Both the position numbers and the translations under genes were made by a program. Under the pieces are notes generated by a model, which saw only the letters and a program-made list of their open reading frames with translations, was not told where the DNA came from and did no database searches. A stretch of DNA of 64,000 nucleotides, taken from positions 6,058,874-6,122,873 of the forward strand of contig NC_049985.1 in assembly GCF_000003815.2 (NCBI RefSeq), in the 5' to 3' direction. How positions within the stretch are numbered: position 1 is the first letter of the stretch; each line of letters opens with the position of its first letter. Positions 12,201-24,200 of this stretch are shown in pieces. This DNA comes from Branchiostoma floridae (Eukaryota > Chordata > Leptocardii > Amphioxiformes > Branchiostomatidae).

Positions 12201-15200
12201 TAGATTTTGCAGATTGTGATAGGACAGATCACCATCAAATTAAAATTGATTCTACATGTATTGTACTAGCCTAAGGACAGATCCCAATTCCAGTCTTTCC
12301 TAGGCTAGACTCTGATTCTAATCTGTCTTGGGGCAACTTGTGATTATCCAGAATCTCAATTATTTTCTACACCACCAAAAATGCAATTCTTATTCATTCT
12401 GTTGTATGATAAAAGTTATCTTCCACCAAGTAAGTTATTCTCTGACAGTGTGTAAAAAAAAGAGAATAAGAATAAGAAAAATTCTGAGATGGAAGAAAAC
12501 TTGAAAAAGTTTTCTTAAATCCTTTTCTCAGACCAAGTTGCTCTTTCTTATGAAAACTATTTTTGGTAGTGTACAAAATATGTACAATGACATATATATG
12601 TAGCAATTAAACACTACTAGATTTTGTGCTCGACAAATCTCTTTCTTCCATAATCCTTGCTTGATGCTGTTGCGGCTGGTACGTTTGCGTAGTGTGTAGA
12701 TAACCATATGCATGTTTGGCTGTGCATGCCCCGCCGTATAGCCACTAACCCTCCCAACACCCAGTGCGTTCTTCTCTCAGCAGCATGTTTCTCTCCCCCC
12801 TGGCACCCATTTGCAGAAGATCCTCGCAACAAGAGGAAGAACAGGAGGAAGGGAAGGGTAGGAAGAAACTCTTTTGTTTATTGTTTATCGTTTTATTAAC
12901 TCCTGTAGCTGTTGACAGCTTGTAGCTGCAACAGCTACTCTTCCAGGAGTAACAAAATTACACATAAAACTTAGACACTGGGCATAATATACACAACATA
13001 TAACAACATCCCACAGTACTAACAATCGTTATGCAAAATATTATAAAACGCATGATTTTTATTAGGTACATTTTTTTATTGAGTACCTAATGTGCCATAC
13101 ATGTATGTTGAGCTTCGCATGTGTTTCACTAGCTGCTGTTTGAACATCTTGGATGTACTTGCAGAGCTCTTTGTCATTGATTCTGAGTGTTTTAATCAAT
13201 AATTGTGCATACCTTGGTACGATGATACAGTGTTAGCAGAAAATCAATTCAGACATGATATCTGTTTGCAAGCTACATATATCATCTTGTATCAAATTTT
13301 GGATATTTGGTGGAACCGGCCCCTGGGATTTCTCTGTAATTCAAATGTTTCACTCAGTGGTATTACTTACAATCCTACATGTAGCTGGAGGCTGAGTTGT
13401 TTCTTTGCTTCCCAAACTTTTATATTGATGTCTTGATGCATATAGGGGAAAAAAGGTGGATTATGATTATAGCAAAATGTAGTGGAAACTGTAAGTCCTG
13501 AAATGTTCACATTGGTTTTATTTTGGTTTGCACTATGATCCCTCACCACAAAATCGTGACAATAATGTGTTATGTACTAACTGCTGTTCTTCTGAATTCT
13601 TTCAGACCCAAACCCCAAACACTGCAAAAACAGCCATTCCCCTCTGAAGCAAAATTTATAGTTACTGCAAAAATATGATTTAATGAATTATTTTGAGCTG
13701 TATTACATGTAAGAATATCTAAGAGATTATGGATGGTAAAGAGGACTTTCGAGGTAATAATTGGATGGAGGTGATGTCGAACTCTTACCCTTTGTAAAAC
13801 ATAGGAAAACGGCATCCCGCCGTTCATGGTGCAGCGTGTGCAGCCGTCCCTCCCGCCCCGGCTCCAACACGAGGGGCAGTACAGCCCCAAGTACCACCAC
13901 CACCACGGGAGGGAGTACCAGGGCAGAGACTACCAGGGGAGGGACTACCAAGGAAGGGACTACCAGTCCAGGGAGTACCAAGGAAGGGAGTACCAAGGGA
14001 GAGACAGGGACTACCAGCCAAGAGACAGGGACAGGGAGTTCCAGAGGCCTCCTCATGGGCAGAGATACAACGGACAGGCAAGGTATGGAGAAGACATAGA
14101 GAAAGTTGTACGGTAAAATTTAAGTTCGCAGGGACCTTTGCTGTAGTGGGAAAATGGAGTGTTTGCAGTGCTTTTAAGTTCGCGGTAGCGCCATAGACTG
14201 TAGTTCTCGGCAGTTTTAAGTTCGCAGTGAAGTGGCCACTGCAAAAACCGCAAACATAAAACCACTGCGAACATCTCTGCATTTACAGTACTCCTCTCCC
14301 TGACAGTGAATGAACTGAATGCAGCCCATACAATTCTGTTCAAAAATTGGCTGCTTGTGCTCTTTATCATTTGTGCAGACTATAAAGAAAAGAAGGAAAA
14401 GTTACAAATTCTAGGCAGGTGTTGTCCTTACACTGGGTTTTTGTGCAGTGGCATGACAAATTGTAGCTCCAACATTCTTGACTTGGGAACAAATGAGCCC
14501 GAATCCTACCACAAGATGTTAGATTTGGGTTCATCTGCTCTGTGACTTTGCACCCTTCTAGACGCTTCTGATATATCAGCTGTGGACTGTGTTGAGATGA
14601 ACTAAACACAAAGGCTAGCACAAAAAGCAGACATATAAAGTTTTGCAATTATCGTTTAAGCTCTAGGAGCTAGCAGCTCACTCAAAAGAGATTTGTGGTG
14701 TTGCTTGCCCCGTTTTTGCTGTAAGGCACATATTTGGGTTATTCTGTACATTTTTTGACAGGAAATGTTGCCCACCATTCATGTAAATCCTTATGGTTAT
14801 GAGCCTTTGACAGATTCAATTTGCCCTGAGATTGATGCATCGCCCAAGGAGACACTAAAACTTCAAGAAAACTAAAAATAGCACTCCATAAAGCCTCTTT
14901 ACTGATTGACTCAAAGTGCAGGAGGGACTGCCTATTCCCATTCATTGTCTGTCAGGGATTTGATTGAAGTTTATCACTCTGTTTACAAGGCAGTTGCATG
15001 CGAGATCACACTTGGTCAGTGACCCAGCTTTCTCCTCGAGTTATCTCTTAGGTCCAGGAATCGGCAACAGCTTAATAAAAAGGAGCGTCTTTGTGCATTC
15101 CTTATCTCAGTTCTGGCCACACTTGATAAATCAGAGATGTTTGGGGAGGGCACAGAGTCACAGTGCATGCGTGGTAAGAAAAATGGCTTGAGCACATTTC

Positions 15201-18200
15201 CCTTATGCACAAGCATGCAAAGGTCCTATATCTGTAGCCTGGTATCCATCCTATTCTAGCTCTGTTCACTCCTTTGATGGCTTCTCTGCAGAATAGTCTT
15301 GGATCTAATAGTGAGACAATTGGCACTTTATATTCTCATGTAGACTAGTGCTCTGAGTCATGCGGTCCGCGCAATGGCATAGTAACAGGGTTTGAGCAGT
15401 GATTCTAAAGTTCGATCCCCGTTGCACCGCATCTGAGAAATATTTGGTCACCGCAATAAAGCAGAATGTAAAGCTCCTGGGATACAGGCAATGAGCCTCA
15501 GTCGTATTTAAAAGACGGCTTAGTCGCGAGCATATGATTTCCTTGTAATCTACCTAATCATCAGACATCGATGGTTCGGACATGGCTCATACCTGTGGAC
15601 ATCGGTCCATCTCCAACATTCATGTGATGATAGACTCAAGAACTGAAGATGAAATAAATAAATAAATAAATTCAGAACTTGCAGGCCAATCAATTTTCCT
15701 GCTGTGTGGCAGGCATTAGGACCAAATATTTTAATGGGATGCCATGTAAAACATTTCCCAATCATAATTCATATCCAGTTGTTTAACTGACTATTTGGCA
15801 TGTATATTATTACCTTCCTGGATGTCTAACCTAATGTATTACAACATGTAGGACCAAATGTTTTAATGGGGATTGGGCCCAGACTATTTTGCATGGAAGT
15901 TATTGTTGGATCAGAACTGGAGCTAGAATTGGCTGGATTCCAGGCTACTGTAGATCTGTGGGTAGCCCTGAAAGCGTACAGTTGTGCCTCCCCTGTCCAG
16001 TCCCCGGTACCAGCACTATGGCAGGGACTATCACAGCAGGGACTATCAGGGCCGGATGTACCACGGGTCCCCCCACGGCCACAGGTACAGCTCACAGGGG
16101 AGGTATGGTCAGTCCTGCCAAATCAACACCACCGCCACAAAAAATATCTTTTGCACTGCCTCCTGAAAATGCACAACAAAAAGATAAATGCTTTGATCAC
16201 CCTTTCCTAGTTATTCTCTTGAATTACAACTTTCCAATCTCTTATTTCCAATGCCACAGAAAAAGAGACTTGCACACAAAATTTCACCCCATAACAGCTC
16301 TTACTATGTTTACAGAATGTGTCAGCTAAATTATATGTTTTCCTGATGTATTGTGTACATGTATGTCAAAGACTGGTGTATTTGTATCTTTGTAGTTGAT
16401 TGTCAAAGGAAGTCAAACCTTGGTAGCCAACCACCTGGCACAGCCAATTACAGTCCAGTTATAATGTAATCTTCATTAAAACAGTTTCGTCCATCGTCCA
16501 ACGTAGTTAAGACCTCTTGATTGAAGTAACCAGTCCCTCTCACCAACCAGGTTTCCTCAGTTGCTTGAGTGGTTGCTGAGGCCATTAAAGTTACATGTAC
16601 ATGATATGAAGAAGCAAGTACTGTATCTAGTGAGTAGATAGATCAGTGTCGTGGTTTCTGCAGTATCCAGTCAAGACGCTATAATATATTGAAGATGCTA
16701 TTTCAACCCCAAATTTATAACATTATATCAAAAATGTCCTTTCCTCATCTCCCAATACAAGATAAAACCACTGCAAAAGTAAATGGATTGATTTTACAGT
16801 ATTTTTGTCCTGATTTCACCCCAGCTTATGCAATATGTTTTCAGTTTTTCTATAAAGTGCATGTGCCTTCAAGGTAATTTTGTCCTCCCTCTTCCTTCCA
16901 TACATAAAAGAACTAGAAGACTCGCTCCTTTTGACAGATGGGCAATGACACACACGAGTGCCTCCAGCAGTGTAAGAAGTTGCCTCAAATTGAGAGGTTG
17001 CCGGGAGCCCCACATAAAACTAGCGCAAAATGAAGCTATACGTCATCGTCGTCATGAACCTGTGGAAGCCCAGCACTTTTGTCATAAAACATCCTTCCTC
17101 CCCATTTCCTTGCTACGCAGTTGGAGTCTCCTTATATTTCTGTCCATAAAACCAACTCCGGATGTCCTAAAGGAAAAATACCAGGTATACATTTAACACA
17201 GTCATAATCGTATACTAGATGCCATTTTCTTCCCTTGAAGACAAAAACACTACAACCGTCATTCTAAGTGCCATAAAGTCGCTGTGGTTAGTTCTTTTAT
17301 TTTTTCTGTTAAACCACTCTAAGGTGTAACACACCAGTTTTGTTCAGTATATACAAGCTGTGTAAATCTGGACTGTGAGGTTTGATCTAATCATACTAGG
17401 AAAGACCCCCGGACCTCTGTTCTTTTCAGTAAGTGCTGTGGGATCTTAGATGTCTTGAGGTGTGGTTCGCAAACACGGGTCCTCCAGATTTACACCCCAT
17501 CCGAGAGAACGTCAGACTCCCTAACCAAAGCTAGGTATTCATTTCAGTCAGAAAATAGGCCTGGTAAAAAGTATGTTTCGCAGGGGTGCAACATTTGGGA
17601 AGAGGACGTAGGTAATACTATTCATTTTCAGTCAGGAAATAGGCCTTAAGTACCTTACCGAAAGGGTACAACATATTTGGAGCCTACTAGGGAACGTAGA
17701 CTCCAAGTCTCAATAACCCTAACAGCAAGACCAACTTGCCAGCTGATTGTTTGTTCTCCTCTGTTTGCAGGAACCAGCCTCCGCGCTTCATGCGTCAGGA
17801 CCAGATGGATGGGAGGGGACCAGGGCCGCGGCCCGGCAGCAGGTCAGCACCACTGATTAATGGATGAACGGCTTGTTGTGCACAGCAGAAGTCTCGTAGG
17901 AACCATTAATCAATTAAGAACTGTTACAGAAGCAAACAGAGATCCTAATTGCGGTATACGCTTTCCATTTCTTACATGGGGTGGTGTGCTGTTACTGCAG
18001 GGTGTTTGGCATAGTACCCAGAAATCTTAGGCCCAATCTATACACAGTTTTTACCGATATCTGTGGATGTGTCGGGAGGGATCTGGAACGTTGGCCGCCG
18101 GACACCCGTGGCGCTTGCAGTCATTAACAGCTATATAGCCTAATGAGCCTGCGTTATATGCTAATGAGCCCTCCCGAAGTCGGGATACATCTACACACGC

Positions 18201-21200
18201 GCGGAAGCTGTCGGGGACCCGTGCCAAGCTACCGGGGACCCCTGCTAAGCTGTCGGGCGAATGGTCCGGACCTTTCGGGAGAAATTTTCCCGATATCTTT
18301 ATGGCGTTATTGCAGTTCCATCTAGACGCTGAAAAAAAGCTGTCGGCGAGAGGTTGTAGGCTCGCTCGCTATATCGGGAAAAACTGTGTATAGATCGTGC
18401 CTTAGTTTGAACCCTGTCATGATACTAATGTTGTGCCTTTGGGAAAGGCACTTTACACGACTTTCCTCACTTCACCCAGGTGCAATAATGGGTACCTGAA
18501 TTCAGTTTGGGAAGGTAAATGACGTTTGGAGGAGAGGGTTTTGCTCCGACTCCCTATGCCATGCCCTTGACATACTGGACAACAACCATTGCCTCTATGG
18601 CCTCCAACCACTATTGGACTTTCAATTTCTTTGAGTTATTCCTTGCCCTTCTTCTTACTCAAGGACGTCTAAAGTATCAAACATAAGTCCTAATATAGAA
18701 ATTGGGACGTCTTGAAATGTTGCTCACTTGACTATTAAGTTCCAATTTGCCTTGTCCTCATAAGGACAATCCTTGTTAAATCTTGTGCATTGATGTACAT
18801 CTAGCCTTTTCAGGCAAGAAAATCGCAATAGATATTGATGTTGGGAATGTAATAGATTACTCAATTATCGGTTTTATAAGTGCCATGATGTATATTACTT
18901 GGGTACATCCTTTATGTAACGTTTGAGGATAATTTAGACCTGCAATCATTATGGTCTTCGTGGATTTCAGTGTACATTGCACATATCCATCCTCATTTGG
19001 TCCCTGATATCTAATTTACACACCCACAGTTTCCCTGAGGCGTTGGGTGTTAAGGGGTGGCTGTATGGGGGAGGATTTTGATGAATAGCTTCAATCGTAT
19101 AGCTAAGAGGACTGCTCAAAGTATTATGAAGTTTCATAATATTCACACACATACATTTACAAGCTGACAATACTGACAAATTCTAGAATAGCTTACACTT
19201 TGCTGGTAGATTATATGATGCTGCTAAAAGCCCCTGTTGTTACTCTAGCTGAAATAACAAAAGAACAAAGTAAATCTTTCACTTATGTACTTAAGTGTAT
19301 TAGAAAATGCCCTTGAATGGCTTTAGATGTAGTTGATATTCATCTGTACAATATACATCAGATTTTGTGGCATGTTTCCAAGTACAGAGGGTTACATTAC
19401 ATAGTAAGACATGCCGTGACTGGCATAAAAGTGTTTAGCCCAGAACCATGAGGTTTGGGGATCATATTCCCTAATATGCCCTGGTTTAGAGCCCTTGTAT
19501 GTATGTAGAGCCCTTGGGACGGCACCTTAAATGACTTTTCTCTGGCTTCACTTTGGTGAAGTAACTACATGTAACTACATGTAGCTTTGTCTAGGGTTGT
19601 TCCTCTTATAGTACATTGAATGTAGCACATAAAAAAAGCACTATGCTTCAAGAGTACAAAGTTAAATGTATCTTTCGGTGGATCAAAGTTTACAATGTGC
19701 ATACCTTGCTGATGGCCCTCTACCTAGATAATTAATAAGAAGCGAGAAGAAGTTGAACTTACATACATACTAGAATGTATTAGCAATAATGTAGAGGTGA
19801 TAAGATACCTTTTTCTTATATCAAAATTGACCTTATCACTAGCGCTACAACCTGTACTTAGCTTGTTTGAGCACAAATGTACAATAAAGGTCAATCATTC
19901 AATGTGTGACTTTCCCATCACCCAGGTACCAGTACAGTCATGGGCGAGGTCGGGGGCGCGGCAGGAACACCCCCACCCCTCCCCCGGGGCCGCCCCAGGG
20001 GGAGATGGACGAGAAGCAGGCCATCGAGGAGTCCATCGTTCTGTACGAGCTCCAGCAGAGAGACCCTGATGCCTTCCCTGCACTGCCGGTAAGGAGTGGC
20101 ACAGTTAGTACTTGTAGTATCCTTCACTGCCGGTAAGGAAGGGCACAGTAGTACATGTAGTTAGTATTTGATTATACCACTGCTGGGATCCCTGACTCAG
20201 GGGTAGGTAGTAGTCTGCTAGTCTCCAGCAAAGAGACCCTGATGCCTTCCCTGCACTGCCAGTAAAGAGGGGCACAGAAGTAGAACAATCATGTAGTATC
20301 TATAGTATTTGATTATACTGTGTTAGGATCCCAGACACGGGTAGGCAATAGGTTACCTCTGCTAGTCTCCAGCAGAGAGACCCTGATGCCTTCCCTGCAC
20401 TGCCAGTAAAGAGGGGCACAGAAGTTTTCATTCATTTCATTCATCCTCGCCGCATATCAGACTTCGCTGAGGCGGGCCGTCATCGTTCTCCAATTCTTCC
20501 TGTAGTAGAACAGAATTCTTCCTGTAGGGGCACAGAAGTAGAATAATCATGTACATGTAGTATCTAGTATTTGATTATACTGCTGCTGGGGTCCCTGACT
20601 CAGGGGTAGGTAGTAGTCTGCTAGTCTCCAGCAGAGAGACCCTGATGCCTTTCCTGCACTGCCGGTAAGGAGTGGCACACTGCGTCATTTTCTCGTTCAT
20701 AAACCATTGATACAAACTGTTTCCTTCCCAATATTAGCATTGATGTAATTGCCCACCTGTAACCTATTGTATCATGCATCACCAAGGTTTGTAATGCCAT
20801 CTTGTGTTTGGTGATTGTACTGCAGGTACATGTAGTGCCCTGCCAGTAAGGCCAACCTCACATTTCTAAACAGGCTAGGGGCCCGAATGGGCAGCTTTCG
20901 GGAACATGATCATAGTAATCTCTAAAACAAGTTTGTAAAAGCTTGCCCTGATATGTAGTGTCTTAATAGTTTTGACTTTTTCTCTGTAGACATCTAACGG
21001 ACAAGTGCAGCATGTTCAAAGCAACACGGTATGGGGGAGGGGGCGAGGGCGGGGCATGGGGCGCCGCACACCCACCCCTCCCCCTCCCTCCACAACCCCC
21101 AGTGATGGAGGCCACAGCATGACCATGGAGGAAGGCTCTCTCTGCAGCAGCATGCAGGAGCTCAACATGAACGAGAGGGCCAGTCCTGGTGGGTGGGCAG

Positions 21201-24200
21201 GTGTACAATACTACTAGCCTGGATACCATTCTAGTAGTAATTCGCTCCTATGTTTGCTTCAGACTGCTACCTGTCTGGGGAAATGTTTATTTAAATCTTT
21301 TGGTGGTGATGTCAGTTAATGAGCGAATTAAGGATTGGGTTTTAGGGCGCTCGGTCAAAAGGTGTTCCAATACCAAGCTCACACAGGGCATTTAGGGTGT
21401 TGGAACACCTGTTCGAACGGGCCCTAGAATTAATTCACTCATGTGTAGGTACCCAATCAGCACCCTCGTCCATGTTTTGGATGATTAAAAAAAAAGACAA
21501 TTCAGCCATAAGTACTGCAAGAGCTGCTAATGACTCATTTTTCTCTCTTTTGCCTGTAATATCCCAGATGGTGAGCGTATTTGTTCGCCGGTGTCGCACC
21601 AGATGGAAGTGCCTCCCATGAAGCGAGTCATGACCCCCACCAAGGAGTTCGTGCCACGGTCCTCACGAACGCCGTCCCCGTACCAGAACCCGACCCCTCC
21701 ACTGCAGAGTCAAAGGTACAGCTTTGATAATGATATTGATAGCAATCCTTGGTTCTGCATACTCTGTAGAATGTGATGATATGTACGGTACCTATGAAGG
21801 GACCAAGCGAAATGCTGTTTAGAGTGAATCCAAAATATTTATAAAATTCCCTTCCAAAGCTCAGTCATACAGATGAAGCAGAGGAGAAATGCAGGAGAAA
21901 CACACCAGGCAAAAAAAGAGCTATTTCCTGTGTGTATCTTGCCTTTTTTACCCAGTCAGAGAGCTTCTAATGTTTGTTTAAGAGGACATACAACGGACAA
22001 CTTTCCTTTTCGCCAATTAGAGACAGTGAATCTTATGTGTGCCTCTTGTGATTCTTGGTAATCAATCACCCTTGGCCACAGGGGGCATCCTGTATCTAGA
22101 AGACAGCAGGCTGGCAGGGCCTTGTGTTTCTGTGGGTGGAGCAGTTGGTCACGGAAATTAGCTATGATTCCATTGGCTTTCCCTTCTGTTTCCCTCAGCC
22201 ATGCATAGGAATCACATTGGAAAAGTGTTCCTGTATGCATCAACAGTATGAAATGTGAAGAGTTACTTCAACTTATGTATCACTGAAAAATGCTTGTTAA
22301 TATTTGCTTTTCTCCCAAGTATGTTCATAAATTCTCAGCCCCCAGATGCGGTTTCTGGTAAATCTGAGGAAGCTATAGGTACAATAGCATGGCTGTAGTC
22401 ATACATTCATTTAATAATGGACATGATTTTGTGTTTCTTTGTCCTGCCACCACAGTGCCAATGCAGAAATCAGCTCTTCCAACAGCGGCAGTAATCAGCA
22501 GATGTCCACAGATAGCACCTCCTCCCCTGCCTCTACCCCCAACACCCCCCCTCCCCAGACTGTGGCGCCCAACGGTTACGTCCCTTACATGCAGCCCATG
22601 CACGTTCCCTTCTACCCTATCATGATCCAAGCCACCGACAACCTGACGGGGCCCGTCAACCTCAACTTTGGGCCCTCCAGGGACCCGTATGGGAACGACT
22701 TGCCACATTCAGGTAATAATAAGTCTGCCAGGCAAGTTGTATGCTGTACAATAAGTCCTTGCCCTATGTCTTCCATTGCTTGTTTTGTGTAAGAAATGAG
22801 GAAGATTTTCTTGAATTGCAGACTGACTAAGTTTGGCTTTGTAGTTAAAGATAGAAACTGGAGATTGATGTACAATACAATACAAGCTTTCTTGACAGAA
22901 TAGAAAGTACCGTCACTTTTGTACGATTGATATTTGCTGTCAATCCTCTTTTTCAGATGTCTCTACACTTAGATTCTTCTACAACTTGGGCATTGAGGTA
23001 AGGAAAATTGTTGGCTAAAGCTTCAAACTAGCTAGACAGTCAATCTATCTGAATGTGATATGTATTGAAGGAAAGGAATAAAAGCCATCAGAAAATAGTA
23101 GTAAGATTTGATCATGTCCGCATTGTACATGTATTCGCCAAGCAGAGGTTCTGGTTGGGGGGATAGTAGTGGCAAGGATTTTTTACTGCTACTGAGGGGA
23201 GGCAGCAGTAAGAAATCAAGGCTACTCCAATCGAAACCTCTGCTTGGGGAATAGCAGCCTTTAAGCTCCATGATAGAAGGTTTTTGACAAATATACAGAT
23301 GTGAAAACAAAAGGAAAATTCATTGATGCTCTGTGTAATGTATATATTGAACGTTTTGTTGCAATGAGCCCTTTTATCTTTCAGTACTATCGCTGCTGCA
23401 TGAGTATGATGGCCATACAGCACCAGCAGCAGGAGGCAGCCATGGCCAATGCTTACTTCTACAACCAGGCGCAGGGACAGGTGCAGGTACAGAGGTTTCC
23501 TGTGGAGTTATCTTTGCAGAGAAGGTTATGATATTGTTTTCTATGCTGTTTGTAAGCATCTGTGTTTGTCGCATCAACAGTGTTACTCTAGAAGATCTGA
23601 TGTACCTTCATTTGGTTTGTGGATACATGTAGGTGTCGGCAAAATAAAGGACAAGTTTGATTATGTGCCATCTGGTGGCTTTCCATGGAACTACAGGAAA
23701 TGATCTTCGCATTTGTTTAAATCCGATGCTGTCAACAAGCTCTGGTCATGATTTTCGAGCAACATGCTCAGGTTCCACACTTAGCTAATGTTGGATTAGT
23801 AGCATGTCTTGTTGTAATTGATTTCTAGCACAGTATTAGCCAGCCACAAACACATGGAACACAATTCGGATTTGAAAACCCTAAGAGAAAGTCTGCAAGT
23901 TTTGGGGCAAAATTTTACTATTATGACGAACGGAAGCTTACCAACACAGATGAACTCTCATACTGAGATTTCTTGTTGTAATTATTTCCAGCCACAGTAT
24001 CAGCCAGCGAGCAGCTCTGATGGACAGAACAGCAGCGGTCAGCCGGCCCAGGAGGGGGAAGACCCGCAGCAGGAGGGCTCGGACCAGCTGCCGCCCAACG
24101 GTCAGTCCCAGGACAAGCCCCTGCCCCAGGGCGCTCATGTCTACACTTCTGCCAGCTCCTTCAATCCCGGCAATCCGCCTGGCGATTACCATACTGGCGC

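Larger units (their letters stand above)
13805..16102 (+). other. OTUD4 YQGRD-repeat exons (duplicated exon pair)
   Basis: Exon 13805-14082 encodes PPRLQHEGQYSPK, HHHHG, then about seven YQGRD/YQSRE-type repeats on a 15-bp DNA unit, and ends PPHGQRYNGQ before the donor at 14083. Exon 16001-16102 encodes YQHYGRDYHSRDYQGRMYHG and ends SPHGHRYSSQG at the same relative donor (AG|gtatgg in both). The two exons therefore look like an ancient tandem exon duplication. Both exit in phase 2. The region is arginine, aspartate and tyrosine rich, consistent with a disordered RNA-binding segment; that role is inferred. Confidence 0.7.

Noticed and set aside
13727-14282. Several minus-strand open frames of 100-150 aa
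   Set aside because: They are shadows of the repetitive OTUD4 exon 13805-14082 and are low complexity.
15355-15440. Functional tRNA gene at the SINE head
   Set aside because: Stems are imperfect and a SINE body with an AAAT tail follows.
23818-23991. Coding extension of the terminal OTUD4 exon
   Set aside because: Frame is open by chance; a good acceptor at 23991 matches phase and conserved sequence starts after it.
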